A stretch of 64,000 nucleotides of DNA, from assembly GCF_002157205.1 (NCBI RefSeq), contig NZ_CP021358.1:310001-374000 (forward strand), given 5' to 3'. Source of the DNA: Kushneria marisflavi. Lineage in GTDB: Bacteria; Pseudomonadota; Gammaproteobacteria; Pseudomonadales; Halomonadaceae. Both the position numbers and the translations under genes were made by a program. Numbering within the stretch: position 1 is the first letter of the stretch; each line of letters starts with the position of its first letter. Positions 48,493 through 58,725 of the stretch are shown piece by piece. A model generated the notes under the pieces. The model ran no database searches, had not been told where the DNA came from, and saw nothing but the letters and a program-made list of their open reading frames with translations.

Positions 48493-49155
48493 ATGAAGGT
48501 ATTATTTGTCGAAGATGATCTATTGCTGGGCGATGGCGTAGAGACCGCGCTGCGCCGCGAGGGTCATCAGGTCACATGGCTGACCGAAGGTGAGAGCGTG
48601 CTTGAGCACGTCGAGCAGGGTCAGGCTGAAGCGGTCATCCTTGATCTGGGACTGCCCGGCATCGACGGCATGGAAGTCCTGCGCCGCATTCGTGCCGCCC
48701 ATGATATTCCAGTGTTGATACTGACTGCGCGGGACAGCCTGGAAGATCGTATCCAGGGACTGGATGCCGGTGCCGATGACTACGTTTTAAAACCCTTCGA
48801 TGTTGATGAACTTCACGCCAGGCTACGCGCCATCAGCCGTCGTGCAGGCGGGCGGACACAGCAGAATATCCGCATTGGCCCACTGCATATTGACCATGCC
48901 CGCCATGAGGTCAGCTGGAAGGAACGGCTGGTCAAACTCAGCCGGCGCGAATATACCCTGCTTCATGAACTGGCCCAGCACCCCGGGCAGGTCTTTACTC
49001 GTCCCCATCTGGAGAAGCTGCTTTACGGCTGCAGTGACGAAATCGAATCCAACGCGCTTGAAGTGCACATTCATCACCTGCGCAAGAAGCTCGACAGCAA
49101 TCTGATCGTGACCCTGCGCGGCATTGGCTACCGTCTGGACGACACCATCGAATGA
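48493..49155 (+). CDS. OmpR-family response regulator (QseB/PmrA-like)
   Basis: A 220-residue regulator. The receiver domain has the phospho-acceptor D51 in AVILDLGLPGIDGMEVL, the acidic pair near FVEDD, and YVLKPFDVDELHARL with the conserved Lys. The C-terminal winged helix ends ALEVHIHHLRKKL and TLRGIGYRLD. The ATG at 48493 opens directly into the receiver. It overlaps the kinase gene by four bases. The QseB/PmrA-type receiver fits the partner kinase. The signal is unknown. Confidence 0.9.
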   Translation: MKVLFVEDDLLLGDGVETALRREGHQVTWLTEGESVLEHVEQGQAEAVILDLGLPGIDGMEVLRRIRAAHDIPVLILTARDSLEDRIQGLDAGADDYVLKPFDVDELHARLRAISRRAGGRTQQNIRIGPLHIDHARHEVSWKERLVKLSRREYTLLHELAQHPGQVFTRPHLEKLLYGCSDEIESNALEVHIHHLRKKLDSNLIVTLRGIGYRLDDTIE

Positions 49156-50579
49156 TCTCGATTCGCCGATATCTGACACGTGCCGTCATGGGACTGGTTC
49201 TGCTGGCCGCTCTTCTTTCAGGTCTGGCGGCCTGGCTGGTGACAAGGCACGAGCTTGAGGAGATGTTTGATGCACAGCTCTCCCAGTTCGGGCGAATCGT
49301 GACAGGCATGATTGATATCAATATGGACTCGCAGGATTATCAGGCACTGGCGGACCGCCTGACACAGCCTGGTCATGCTGCACGCTTTTACAGCATAGAG
49401 GGCAATAACACCTCTTCAGGCATCGTCATGGACACGCATTCCACGAGTGCGCCGCGTCGCTTTCGGGAGGAAGAGCGGGTTTTGTCACTGGGATTCTGGA
49501 ACAGCGACCTTACACCGCGAATGCTCAGTGCCGAATGGAATGACAAGGGCCCCTTTCCACCTCCGAAAGAAATCGGCTATCGATGGGTCAGCTACGACGA
49601 TGAGGACTGGCGCGTCTTCAGCATTTATGACAAGGAGCACGGTGTCTGGGTCTCCACCGGGTTGCGTGATGACTTTCAGCAGGAACTGGCCAACAAGATC
49701 CTGCTGGGTAACAGCATCCCTTTCCTGTTTATTCTGCCGCTTCTGGGCGCGGCCCTGTGGTGGGTCATTCGTCGAGGCCTGCGGCCCATCGACAGTCTCT
49801 CCGACGAGGTGTCAAGACGCTACCATCAGGACCTCACCCCCATCGAACAGGACCCACCCCGCGAATTGAAGGGGCTTCGCGATTCGCTCAACGCTTTCAT
49901 CGAGCGGCTGCGGATGGCACTGGATCGGGAAAGACGCTTTACGGCCGATGCCGCGCATGAGCTTCGTACACCACTGGCGGCACTCAAGATACATCTTGAT
50001 AACGCCCGCACCAGCCAACAGGATCATCAGAGTTCGCTGGACAAGGCTCGTCAAGGCATTGAGCGTCTACAACGCGTGGTCGATCAATTGTTGACGCTGG
50101 CACGCGTCGAACGGACACCGCAGCGTCAGCTTGATCGGGTAGATCTCTACCCCATCGCTTCAGAGCTGGCCGGCGAAATGTGGCCCCTTGCCGGACGCCG
50201 ACAGCAGCAACTGGAGATGAGCGGGCTATCCACGCTCGAGGTGCGTGCTGATCCAACCGAGCTGGGAGTACTGCTGCGCAATCTTCTGGATAACGCACTG
50301 CGCTATACGCCCAATGGCGGAACCGTGACGCTGCATCTGGATCGGTCTGGCGGTCAGCCGATGATCCAGGTCATTGATGATGGCCCCGGCGTGCCCGATG
50401 AATCGCTTGAAAAGATCACAGAGCGTTTTCATCGAGCCAATCAACGCATGACCGGTAGCGGTCTGGGGCTATCAATCGTCAAGCAGTTAACGCAGCGCCA
50501 GAAGGCTTCTCTGGTCATCAATAACCGCCAGCCCCATGGGCTGATCGTCACCGTGATCTGGCCGACGCTACAAAAATAA
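49152..50579 (+). CDS. Sensor histidine kinase (QseC/PmrB-like)
   Basis: A 475-residue inner-membrane kinase. The first helix covers residues 12-30, a periplasmic sensor domain about 31-185, the second helix about 187-206. A HAMP-like linker follows. The phospho-acceptor is H269 in DAAHELRTPLAALKIH. ATP-binding motifs are NLLDNALRYTP, DDGPGVP and GSGLGLSIVKQL. Its start overlaps the response regulator stop. The sensor domain resembles QseC-type 2CSK_N domains, but the ligand is not evident. Confidence 0.92.
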   Translation: MISIRRYLTRAVMGLVLLAALLSGLAAWLVTRHELEEMFDAQLSQFGRIVTGMIDINMDSQDYQALADRLTQPGHAARFYSIEGNNTSSGIVMDTHSTSAPRRFREEERVLSLGFWNSDLTPRMLSAEWNDKGPFPPPKEIGYRWVSYDDEDWRVFSIYDKEHGVWVSTGLRDDFQQELANKILLGNSIPFLFILPLLGAALWWVIRRGLRPIDSLSDEVSRRYHQDLTPIEQDPPRELKGLRDSLNAFIERLRMALDRERRFTADAAHELRTPLAALKIHLDNARTSQQDHQSSLDKARQGIERLQRVVDQLLTLARVERTPQRQLDRVDLYPIASELAGEMWPLAGRRQQQLEMSGLSTLEVRADPTELGVLLRNLLDNALRYTPNGGTVTLHLDRSGGQPMIQVIDDGPGVPDESLEKITERFHRANQRMTGSGLGLSIVKQLTQRQKASLVINNRQPHGLIVTVIWPTLQK

Positions 50580-50603
50580 GTCCATATCCAGCATCCATAA
50601 ATG

Positions 50604-50631
50604 AAAAAGTCGCCTCAAGGGGCGACTTTTT
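50604..50631. terminator. Bidirectional terminator after the kinase gene
   Basis: AAAAAGTCGCC / GGCGACTTTTT stem with a 6-base loop between convergent genes; both strands carry a T-run. Confidence 0.9.
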
Positions 50632-50657
50632 CATGCGTGTGATGGCAGCAAAAATGA

Positions 50658-51425
50658 CTACGCAGGGTCGTCACTCTCCTGTACGCGCATCTCTTCAATC
50701 AACGGTGCGTTGGTATTCAAAAGCGACTGGAGAGCCGCCAGATAGGCATCACCGCGAATGGAGTAGTTTTGCAACGAGGGAATCAGTGCCAGCGCGTTGA
50801 CGTTTTTACCCTTGTCACGTAGTGCAGCACGGCGCTCACGCAGGTGCCCATAAGCACGATGGGTATTAAGGTTGCGCATATAGGCTTCAATACCATCATA
50901 AACGGTGGCAAAACTTTGATAGCCACTGCCGGTACCGATCTGCTCCAAGCCACAGCTATCGCCAAAGCAGCGCATGCCGAACAGGTTGTTGCCCTCACGA
51001 GCAAACCTTGATGTCCCCCAGCCGGATTCTTCCACGGCCTGAATCAGCACCAGCTGGATGGGCACGGTATCGACACGAGCCAGCAATGTGGACCAGTCAA
51101 CATCCTTCTCGCTTTTGCAGCTCAGGCCATAATCGCTGCAGATGGAGGAAAGGCGCTGACGTGAGTCTGTCGTCCAGCGCTTTTGATCACGCATATGGGT
51201 CAGCCATACGCGATCATTTTGAATCTCATCGTTGGCTTTCTCGATGAGAGGAATCATCAGGTTGAAAAAGGCAATCTTGCGATCACTGCCGGCCGGGTGT
51301 TCTCGCAGGTCCGGCATCTGGAAACTGGGCTTGCTGGTATCGGCGTGAGAGGGTGTGAACACGCTGAAAACTGAGAGTGCAAGCACGAGCGTCAACGTCG
51401 TCAACGGGCGATGCGTTCGTGTCAT
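50658..51425 (-). CDS. Bax-like secreted glucosaminidase
   Basis: A 255-residue exported protein. The signal peptide from the ATG at 51425 (THRPLTTLTLVLALSVFSVF) ends near PSHA-DT. The catalytic domain of the glucosaminidase family is seen in QAVEESGWGTSRFAREGNNL, with the likely catalytic Glu, followed by FGMRCFGDSC. It probably cleaves peptidoglycan glycan strands in the periplasm, like E. coli Bax. Confidence 0.88.
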   Translation of the reverse strand: MTRTHRPLTTLTLVLALSVFSVFTPSHADTSKPSFQMPDLREHPAGSDRKIAFFNLMIPLIEKANDEIQNDRVWLTHMRDQKRWTTDSRQRLSSICSDYGLSCKSEKDVDWSTLLARVDTVPIQLVLIQAVEESGWGTSRFAREGNNLFGMRCFGDSCGLEQIGTGSGYQSFATVYDGIEAYMRNLNTHRAYGHLRERRAALRDKGKNVNALALIPSLQNYSIRGDAYLAALQSLLNTNAPLIEEMRVQESDDPA

Positions 51426-51567
51426 TTGACAGGACTCGGTATCAGGACAAGACGGCAGACTAGCATGGTTTACCCACCATGTCGCCATAAGCGGCGACAT
51501 GAGTCTAAAATCCGTCATCTTGCATCATTATGCAGAATGAATATTTTCAGAAGGTATCATCTGAGAG

Positions 51568-51597
51568 AGGGATAACGGTCATGCGACCGTCATCCCT
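51568..51597 (-). terminator. Stem-loop downstream of htpG
   Basis: AGGGATAACGGTC pairs with GACCGTCATCCCT over 13 positions with one G-T-type mismatch and a 4-base loop. It lies 15 bases after the htpG stop. The minus strand then reads CTCTCTCAG, so there is no T-run. Confidence 0.55.
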
Positions 51598-51612
51598 TTA
51601 TCCTGGACCGGA

Positions 51613-53496
51613 TTAATGGGCCAGCATGGCGTTCAGACGACGCACATAGGCGGCAGGATCATCAAGCTGGCCGCCTTCGGCGATCACCGCCTGATCGAAA
51701 AGCACGTGGGCCAGGTCGGTAAAGGCCTCTCCTTCGCTGCTTTCCAGTCGCGCGACCAGCGCATGGTCAGGGTTGAACTCCAGAATCGGTTTAACTTCGG
51801 GTACCGGCTGGCCGGCAGCCTCCATCAAACGACGCATCTGATACCCCATCTCGTTTTCAGGCAGCACCACGCAGGCCGGCGATTCGGTCAGACGATGCGT
51901 GACCCGCACTTCCTGAACCTGATCCCCCAGCGCCTCGCGGAAACGCTCGGCCAATCCTTCCTTGGCCTTCGCACTTTCCTGCTGCGCCTGCTTTTCTTCC
52001 TCGCTGTCGATGTCACCCAGATCCAGATCACCACGGGTAATGTCGATCAGCGACTTGCCATCAAACTCGGTGAAATGGGTCATCAGCCACTCATCGATGC
52101 GATCGGACAGCAGCAGCACCTCGATGCCCTTCTTGCGGAAGATCTCGAGATGGGGGCTGTGCCGCGCGGCATTAAAGCTGTCGGCAATGATGTAGTAGAT
52201 GCCCTGCTGACCTTCTTTCATGCGAGACACATAGTCCGCCAGCGACTGATTCTGGGCCGACGTGTCAGTGTGAGTGCTGGCAAAGCGCAGCAGGCCACCA
52301 ATTTTTTCACGATTGCTGTGGTCTTCTGCCGGGCCTTCCTTGAGCACGCCGCCAAACTGGTTCCAGAAGTTCTGATAGGCGTCGCTGTCCTTTGAAAGCT
52401 TGCTCAGCATATCGAGCGCACGCTTGGTCAGCGCGCCTTTCATTTTCTCGACCTGCGGGTCCTGCTGCAGAATTTCACGCGAGACGTTGAGCGACAGATC
52501 ATTGGAGTCGACCACGCCCTTCACAAAGCGCAGATACAGCGGCAGGAACTGCTCGGCATCGTCAATGATGAAAACGCGCTGGACATACAGCTTGAGGCCA
52601 CGGGCGCCCTCACGCTGATACAGATCAAACGGCGCCCGAGACGGCACGTAGAGCAGACTGGTGTATTCGAGCTTGCCTTCGACCTTGTTGTGGCTCCAGG
52701 TCAGCGGATCGCTGAAGTCATGGGCCACGTGCTTGTAAAACGCCTTGTACTCGTCATCAGTGACCTCGGTGCGCGGGCGCACCCAGAGTGCCTGAGCCTC
52801 GTTGACCGTCTCCCAGGTCACCGTAACCTCGGTGTCGTCCTCACTTTCCTGAACGGTCGGCATGCGTACCGGCACTTCAATGTGATCGGAATACTTGCGT
52901 ACCAGCCCCTTGAGGCGATGCTCGTCGGCGAACTCGAGCGCATCTTCCTTGAGATGCAACACGATTTCAGTGCCGTGGGCGGCGCGCTCGATATCGACGA
53001 TGGTGAATTCACCCTCGCCCTTCGAGCGCCACTCCACGCCCTGATCCTGCGCCGTGCCGGCCAGGCGAGTACGAACGACCACTTCGTCGGCCACAATAAA
53101 GCCTGAATAAAAGCCGACACCGAACTGGCCGATCAATCGAGCGTCCTTTTGCTGCTCGCCGGACATCTGCTTGAGAAACTCGGCCGTTCCCGAACGCGCG
53201 ATCGTACCGAGATTGGCAATCACGTCTTCACGGTTCATGCCGATGCCGTTGTCACGAATGGTGACGGTTCTGGCGTCATGATCAAACTCGATCTCAACGC
53301 GAAGCTCGGGATCACCCTCATACAGGGCGTCGCTCTCCAGGGCACGATAGCGCAGCTTGTCGCAGGCATCGGCACTGTTGGAAATCAGCTCACGCAGGAA
53401 AATTTCCCGGTTGGAGTACAGGGAATTGATCATCAGGTGAAGAAGTTGTTTGACTTCGGTCTGAAAACCGAGCGTCTGCTCTTGCGCACTCGTCAT
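51613..53496 (-). CDS. htpG: Molecular chaperone HtpG (Hsp90)
   Basis: ATP-dependent cytoplasmic chaperone, 627 residues from the ATG at 53496. The N-terminal ATPase fold is clear ([43 protein letters not shown]). The middle domain has the catalytic-loop arginine region [16 protein letters not shown]. The C-terminal dimerisation domain ends near residue 627. An in-frame extension to 53658 lacks chaperone sequence. Expression from a heat-shock promoter in 53497-53670 is likely but I could not define it. Confidence 0.97.
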   Translation of the reverse strand: MTSAQEQTLGFQTEVKQLLHLMINSLYSNREIFLRELISNSADACDKLRYRALESDALYEGDPELRVEIEFDHDARTVTIRDNGIGMNREDVIANLGTIARSGTAEFLKQMSGEQQKDARLIGQFGVGFYSGFIVADEVVVRTRLAGTAQDQGVEWRSKGEGEFTIVDIERAAHGTEIVLHLKEDALEFADEHRLKGLVRKYSDHIEVPVRMPTVQESEDDTEVTVTWETVNEAQALWVRPRTEVTDDEYKAFYKHVAHDFSDPLTWSHNKVEGKLEYTSLLYVPSRAPFDLYQREGARGLKLYVQRVFIIDDAEQFLPLYLRFVKGVVDSNDLSLNVSREILQQDPQVEKMKGALTKRALDMLSKLSKDSDAYQNFWNQFGGVLKEGPAEDHSNREKIGGLLRFASTHTDTSAQNQSLADYVSRMKEGQQGIYYIIADSFNAARHSPHLEIFRKKGIEVLLLSDRIDEWLMTHFTEFDGKSLIDITRGDLDLGDIDSEEEKQAQQESAKAKEGLAERFREALGDQVQEVRVTHRLTESPACVVLPENEMGYQMRRLMEAAGQPVPEVKPILEFNPDHALVARLESSEGEAFTDLAHVLFDQAVIAEGGQLDDPAAYVRRLNAMLAH

Positions 53497-53670
53497 GGCA
53501 ACATTTCTCTTCTGACAATAATCAACAGGGTGAAACACACGGTGCGACCTGCTACCCGAGCAGGCCATGCCGTGCTGTGTGTTACCCGTTATGGGGGAAG
53601 TTGCCGATTTTTCAAGAGAAACGATGTCACATTCATGAACGCATGGTCGCGCCCGCATGAGTGACGGGCG

Positions 53671-53997
53671 CTACGCAGCGGGCGTATCGGCGCTTTCACG
53701 CCAGCGACGATAACCGTCAAGCTCCTCATCAAGCTTGGCCAGAAGCCAGCCGCCGATAACGAAATCATCCAGCAGTCCCCAAAAGGGAATGAAGTCAGGG
53801 ACGATATCGATGGGGCTGACCACATAGACAATCGCCAGCGCCATCAGACCCACTGCCTTTTTGGGCAGCGGGCGATAACGCCCCTTTCGCCAGTCATTCA
53901 GCATGGGAAAGAAGGTGCGCAGCGCCTTGAAGATGCGCCAGTAAACGCGACCGCGACCACGAATCAGACCGATGGGATTGAGTCGACCCTTTGCCAT
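53671..53997 (-). CDS. YkvA-family (DUF1232) membrane protein
   Basis: A 108-residue protein. The DUF1232 core is AIVYVVSPIDIVPDFIPFWG, followed by LLDDFVIGGWLLAKLDEEL, with two short hydrophobic segments. The ATG at 53997 (MAKGRLNPIG) was preferred to 54057. The function of the family is unknown. It stands alone between htpG and slt. Confidence 0.82.
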   Translation of the reverse strand: MAKGRLNPIGLIRGRGRVYWRIFKALRTFFPMLNDWRKGRYRPLPKKAVGLMALAIVYVVSPIDIVPDFIPFWGLLDDFVIGGWLLAKLDEELDGYRRWRESADTPAA

Positions 53998-54189
53998 GGA
54001 TGGATACTCCGCATAAAAAATGTTGTTTCGAGAAGGCCGTTGGCTGACAGGGTTCATTCAACGCAGCAGCAACTGAAGATAGTCCTTGATGGGATCGTTA
54101 AATTCAGTCACCTGCATTAGTCTAGGCCCCCGGGAAGCAGTATGCCTGTCCCGTGCAGGTTCATATCGATGGCTGACAGGAGTTTTCGG

Positions 54190-56124
54190 GTGAGGGTTAA
54201 GCACAAACTATTCAGGCACTGGCTGGGCATCATGCTGGCCGCGGGCATTGCCGCACCGGCGATGGCCAGCGATGAGAGCTTTCAACAGGCCTTCGAGGCT
54301 GCTCGGGCCCATCAGTGGGACCAGATCAATCATGACGCCATCCAGGGACACGTGCTGGAAGGCTATGTTGAATATCACGAACTCAAGTCGCGCCTGCCGG
54401 GGGTATCACCCACCGTCATCAACGACTATCTAAAGCGCTATCGACATTCGGTACTGTCCGAATGGATGCGCGGTGTGGCTCAGGACACATGGGGCGCCCG
54501 CCAGCAGTTCGATGATTTTCTTGCCGTCAGTGATGGCGTTCCACAGGGCACCACTCGTCAGTGCTGGTACTATCGGGCGCTTCTGGACCGGGAACCACAG
54601 CGCGCCGCGATCGGCGGACGCCAACTGTGGCTGGTGGGTCATTCACAGCCCACCGCCTGCGACCCTCTCTTTGACCGCCTTCGCGCCAATGGCACCATTG
54701 ATGGCGCCGATATCTGGTCGCGACTGATGCTTTCCTGGCGTGCCGGCGAAGACGCCATGGCGCGCTATCTACCTGACGAACTGCCTGACAGCTGGCAGCC
54801 TCAGCGAAGTGCGTTCGAGCGCCTGCAAGGTGACCCCGGCCGCATCACCGAATTACCCGGGATGATTCGCCAGGACACGCCAGGCGCTTCCTCGCTGTAC
54901 AGTGCCGCTATGGCGCGACTTACCCGACAGGATACGGCACAAGCACTCACGGCCTGGGGCGAGATCAAATCCCGCGCCCCGCTGACCGATGAGCAGCGTC
55001 ACGATATCGAGCACGATCTGGCCTTCTATTCATTGGTCCGCGACATCGATGCCAACGCCCAATGGGCCAATGCCGCCACGGCGCAGCTGGGAGATCAGGA
55101 CCTTTTTGAACTGAAAACCCGCAAGGCGCTTGAGCATCGCCAGTGGCACGAGGTGGCAGCGTGGATCGAGCGCATGAAGCCAGACGAGCGCCGTGACGCT
55201 CACTGGCAATACTGGCTGGGCCGTGCACGTGAGCAGCTCGGTGATGCCGATGGCGCCCGCCAGGCATGGCAGATCGCGGCCGGTCAGCGCAGCTTTTTCG
55301 GCTTTGCCGCCGCTGATCGACTTCATCAGCCCTATGCGCTTGAAAACGAGCGGATCACCATCGCCGAGAAGGACATGAAGGACGCTGCCAACCTGCCTTC
55401 GATGCGCCGCATTGCCGCGCTGTATCGTATCGGTGAGCCGGGACTGGCTCGCGCCGAGTGGTACTACCTGATGCGCCATCTCCCAAAGGCGCAGCATCCG
55501 ACGCTCACACAGTATGCGCTTGGCCAGGGATGGTACGACCTGACCATTTATGCTGCCATTCGCGGCGATCACTGGGATGCCCTCGACTGGCGTTTCCCAC
55601 AGGGCTATGTCGACCTGTTTCAGAAATGGGGGCAGCAACGTAACGTCGACCCGTGGCTGCTGATGGCGCTGGCGCGCCGTGAGAGTTCCTTCAATCCTCA
55701 GGCACAGTCACCGGTCGGCGCGCGAGGCCTGATGCAGCTGATGCCCGGCACGGGTCAGCACGTCAGTCAGCAGCTGGGCGTGCCCTGGCAGGGGGTGACA
55801 AGCCTTGAAGAGCCGGAAACTAATGTCATGCTGGGTAGCGCCTACATTCGCGACATGGCCGCACGCTATAGCGGCAATCGTGTGGCGGCGGCGGCGGCCT
55901 ATAACGCGGGGCCGGACCGAGTGGACCGCTGGCTGGCCGATAGCGATGAGCCCTTTGATCTCTTTATCGAGGAAATTCCGTTTCGCGAAACACGCGAGTA
56001 CGTTCAGGCCGTGCTGACCTATCGCGCCATTTTCGAAGGTCTTGCCAGAGGGACCACTCAGGGCGTTCACATGATGACCGAGCATGAACGCACGACACGA
56101 TACAACGGCGATCTTCAGCGCTGA
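54190..56124 (+). CDS. slt: Soluble lytic murein transglycosylase (Slt70 type)
   Basis: Cuts peptidoglycan glycan strands with formation of 1,6-anhydromuramic ends, in the periplasm. The start chosen is GTG at 54190. AGGAG lies seven bases upstream, and the product then has a signal peptide (MRVKHKLFRHWLGIMLAAGI, cleavage near AMAS-DE) and 644 residues, nearly equal to E. coli Slt70 (645). The U-shaped superhelical domain fills residues 30-460. The catalytic Glu is E498 in ALARRESSFNP, then GARGLMQLMPGT. Confidence 0.94.
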   Translation: MRVKHKLFRHWLGIMLAAGIAAPAMASDESFQQAFEAARAHQWDQINHDAIQGHVLEGYVEYHELKSRLPGVSPTVINDYLKRYRHSVLSEWMRGVAQDTWGARQQFDDFLAVSDGVPQGTTRQCWYYRALLDREPQRAAIGGRQLWLVGHSQPTACDPLFDRLRANGTIDGADIWSRLMLSWRAGEDAMARYLPDELPDSWQPQRSAFERLQGDPGRITELPGMIRQDTPGASSLYSAAMARLTRQDTAQALTAWGEIKSRAPLTDEQRHDIEHDLAFYSLVRDIDANAQWANAATAQLGDQDLFELKTRKALEHRQWHEVAAWIERMKPDERRDAHWQYWLGRAREQLGDADGARQAWQIAAGQRSFFGFAAADRLHQPYALENERITIAEKDMKDAANLPSMRRIAALYRIGEPGLARAEWYYLMRHLPKAQHPTLTQYALGQGWYDLTIYAAIRGDHWDALDWRFPQGYVDLFQKWGQQRNVDPWLLMALARRESSFNPQAQSPVGARGLMQLMPGTGQHVSQQLGVPWQGVTSLEEPETNVMLGSAYIRDMAARYSGNRVAAAAAYNAGPDRVDRWLADSDEPFDLFIEEIPFRETREYVQAVLTYRAIFEGLARGTTQGVHMMTEHERTTRYNGDLQR

Positions 56125-56144
56125 AGAACATGTCGTTCAAAACG

Positions 56145-56168
56145 GGGCCCTGAAACAGGGCCCTTTTT
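56145..56168 (+). terminator. Terminator after slt
   Basis: Perfect 8-base-pair stem GGGCCCTG / CAGGGCCC with loop AAA, followed by TTTTT. Confidence 0.9.
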
Positions 56169-56170
56169 GA

Positions 56171-56740
56171 TTAGAGAAAAAACAGAAAAGACGCCACTCC
56201 CGCGACGGCCAGAACCAGGCCTGTCAGCATGACCAGACCGTCACGTGCGATCATGCCCAGCGCAATCAACAAAAGCATTCCAGACGGCAGTGCAGCGGCA
56301 AAGGGCAAAAGCTCCAGCGGCGCCATCGACAGGCTCAGAAGCGTAACCAGTACGGCCACCACACGTCGAGCCGCATTGGTGTCCATAAACAATAGACGAG
56401 GCTTGAAGAGATACTCAAAGCGCCCGGCCCAGGGTTTGATACGAACCACCAGACGATGAAACCGATCGCCGCCGATGGACACCTGGCGCAATCGTTTGGG
56501 GAGCCAGGGGTGAGCACGGCCAAACACCTGCTGAATGGCAATCAATGCCATGAACAGACCACAGGCAGTCGGGATGCCCGGTACCGGGCAGACCAGTGCC
56601 AGAAGCGATGGAATCACCAGCAGTGGTCCAAAGCCACGTGACTCGAAGGTCTTCAGAATGTCATTAATGCTGACATCGTTACCCTCATGTTCGTCGTCCA
56701 GCGATGTCATCAGTTCGCTGAGTCTGGTGGTTTGCGTCAT
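56171..56740 (-). CDS. ExoD-family exopolysaccharide synthesis protein
   Basis: A 189-residue membrane protein with about four helices. It contains FGPLLVIPSLLALVCPVPGIPT and a C-terminal hydrophobic block (PSGMLLLIALGMIARDGLVM), both typical of ExoD. ExoD was first linked to exopolysaccharide synthesis and alkali tolerance in rhizobia; its biochemical role is not known. It follows a CDF gene by 38 bases in the same direction. Confidence 0.85.
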   Translation of the reverse strand: MTQTTRLSELMTSLDDEHEGNDVSINDILKTFESRGFGPLLVIPSLLALVCPVPGIPTACGLFMALIAIQQVFGRAHPWLPKRLRQVSIGGDRFHRLVVRIKPWAGRFEYLFKPRLLFMDTNAARRVVAVLVTLLSLSMAPLELLPFAAALPSGMLLLIALGMIARDGLVMLTGLVLAVAGVASFLFFL

Positions 56741-56778
56741 GAATATCCGTATGGTCTGGGTGAATGAGCCTGCATGTG

Positions 56779-57717
56779 TCAGACCTGTTTCTGCTCGGAG
56801 GAGGCATTGCCTTCAAGGCTTGATTCGGCCTCGATAAAGATTCGCTTGATCTCCTCATGCTGCTGCTTGAGGCTCTTGTCAAGCTCAGAGATCACTCGCT
56901 CCAGCCGTTCGGCCGGCATGCTGCGATTAAAGCGCACGCTCAGATTGACCAGTATGAAATCCGGCCCCATGTGCATGGTCAGCACTTCGTTGACCGCCTC
57001 CACCTGTGAGTGGCGCCCGACAATATCGCGAATATCGTCAACCACTCGACGGTTGGCGCTTTCACCGATCAATAGCCCCTTGGTTTCGATGGCAAGCCAT
57101 ACCGCGGTGCCGGCCAGAATCAGCCCGATCACCATGGAGGCCACACCATCAAAGATCGGATTGCCGGTCACCTGACTCAACCAGACGCCACCGAGCGCCA
57201 CCACGAGCCCCAGCATGGCGGCTGAATCCTCGAACAGCACCATGAACAGCGACGGGTCCTTGCCACGCTGTACTGCCTCGACATACCCCCATTTGCCCTT
57301 GGCCTTGCGAAAGCCGTGAAGGGCAAAAAGCCATGAAGCCCCTTCAAAGAGAATGGCCAGACCCAGAACAATGTAGTTGATCAAGGGCGATGACATGGGC
57401 TCGGGAGACATGACATGCACCACACCTTCGTAGAACGAAACTCCCGCACCGATGGCAAACACCAGAATGGCAACCACAAAGCTCCAGAAATAGACCTCCT
57501 TGCCATAACCAAACGGAAAATCGCGATCCGGCGGCTTGCGGGCACGATGCATGCCCAGCAGCAGCAGGACCTGATTACCGGTATCTACCACCGAGTGAAT
57601 ACCTTCGGACAGCATGGCCGAACTGCCCGTAAAGGCAGCGGCCACAAACTTGGTAATGGCAACGGCCAGATTGCCTGCCATTGCCGCATAAATAACGGCC
57701 TTTGATTCAGAAGCCAT
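56779..57717 (-). CDS. Cation diffusion facilitator (CDF) family transporter
   Basis: A 312-residue exporter of divalent metals such as Zn2+ or Fe2+ by H+ exchange. Six helices fill the first 200 residues. SEGIHSVVDTGNQVLLLLG carries the first metal-site His and Asp, and EDSAAMLGLVVALGG the second Asp. The cytoplasmic C-terminal domain (about 205-310) has the EVLTMHMGPDFILVNLSV strand pattern. AAGGAATATTC precedes the ATG. The metal cannot be determined by eye. Confidence 0.9.
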   Translation of the reverse strand: MASESKAVIYAAMAGNLAVAITKFVAAAFTGSSAMLSEGIHSVVDTGNQVLLLLGMHRARKPPDRDFPFGYGKEVYFWSFVVAILVFAIGAGVSFYEGVVHVMSPEPMSSPLINYIVLGLAILFEGASWLFALHGFRKAKGKWGYVEAVQRGKDPSLFMVLFEDSAAMLGLVVALGGVWLSQVTGNPIFDGVASMVIGLILAGTAVWLAIETKGLLIGESANRRVVDDIRDIVGRHSQVEAVNEVLTMHMGPDFILVNLSVRFNRSMPAERLERVISELDKSLKQQHEEIKRIFIEAESSLEGNASSEQKQV

Positions 57718-57737
57718 GAATATTCCTTGACTGGAGA

Positions 57738-58169
57738 CTAGCGCTCACGTTGATGCTTGATGGACAGCTGGTCATTAAGCGTCCAGAAATCATAGAGCAC
57801 ACCCAGTAGAAAAAGGCCGCCTGTCAGTAGATAAATGACGCCCGTGATCCACTTGCCCATGTACATGCGATGGATACCCAGCGCGCCAAGGAATGTCAGT
57901 AGTATCCAGGTAACGGTATAACTTCTGCTGCCACGCTGGAAGCGAAGATCTGCCTGACGATCCATGAGGGGGATCAAAAAAAGATCGACAATCCAGCCGA
58001 TCAGGAAAAGACCGAAGGTAAAAAACCAGATCGTTCCCGTAATCGGTTTGCCGTAATAAAACCGGTGGGCACCGGTGAATCCGAAAAGCCACAGCAGGTA
58101 ACCCATCAACATATTGTGGGTGCCCTGTGTGGCAGGAAATGTATGGGCTGCGTTTTCGGATGCGGACAT
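57738..58169 (-). CDS. TM2-domain membrane protein
   Basis: A 143-residue protein with two TM2-type repeats. Each has a GxHRxYxGK-like turn (GFTGAHRFYYGKPITG and ALGIHRMYMGKWITG) between hydrophobic helices. Four membrane segments are expected. TM2 proteins are widespread but their function in bacteria is unclear. It precedes the CDF gene by 20 bases and may be co-transcribed. Confidence 0.85.
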   Translation of the reverse strand: MSASENAAHTFPATQGTHNMLMGYLLWLFGFTGAHRFYYGKPITGTIWFFTFGLFLIGWIVDLFLIPLMDRQADLRFQRGSRSYTVTWILLTFLGALGIHRMYMGKWITGVIYLLTGGLFLLGVLYDFWTLNDQLSIKHQRER

Positions 58170-58257
58170 GGCATTGCCTTTCGAGAAGTTTAAGACTGCA
58201 CACGATATGGTGGCGGGTCATCAAACAGTCAATGCCGGATGCTGTAACAGCATCATG

Positions 58258-58725
58258 TCAGGTGCGCCGCTCCATGTTCAAAAGCCCCGAGATATCGCTC
58301 GCATTTTTCATGGGTTGAAACCCCATACGCTCATAAAGCCGGCGAGCCGGGTTTTCGGCAAACACCTTGAGCCGCATCTTTCCAGCCCCCAGGGCTTCCT
58401 GACGGGCGATCCAGTTGGCAAGCACCTGTGAGCCGATGCCCTGCCCCCGCCACGGGGCCGCCAGATGAAGCTCACGAAGGTGGTGAATGCCATCGGTCAC
58501 ATCCCAGGCAATCAACCCGGCCTTTCGATCATCACGCATGATGATGGCCGTCTCCAACCGCACCCATTGATCCCTGAACAGCTGACGACTGAACACCATA
58601 CGCCGCTTCTGCCAGTAGGGAGACATGGTCTCCTCTACCAGCTGCTGAGCAAAACGCAGATCGTCAGCATGATTACCGGGTCGCCAGTCCAGCGGCCATT
58701 GCGGCTGAGAAGTGACGGCACTCAT
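58258..58725 (-). CDS. GNAT-family N-acetyltransferase
   Basis: A 155-residue acetyltransferase. The acetyl-CoA site is LHLAAPWRGQGIGSQVLANW, and RLKVFAENPARRLYERMGFQ is motif B. The substrate is unknown. The start overlaps the stop of the 2-oxoglutarate oxygenase gene (four bases), so both are made from one transcript. Confidence 0.9.
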   Translation of the reverse strand: MSAVTSQPQWPLDWRPGNHADDLRFAQQLVEETMSPYWQKRRMVFSRQLFRDQWVRLETAIIMRDDRKAGLIAWDVTDGIHHLRELHLAAPWRGQGIGSQVLANWIARQEALGAGKMRLKVFAENPARRLYERMGFQPMKNASDISGLLNMERRT

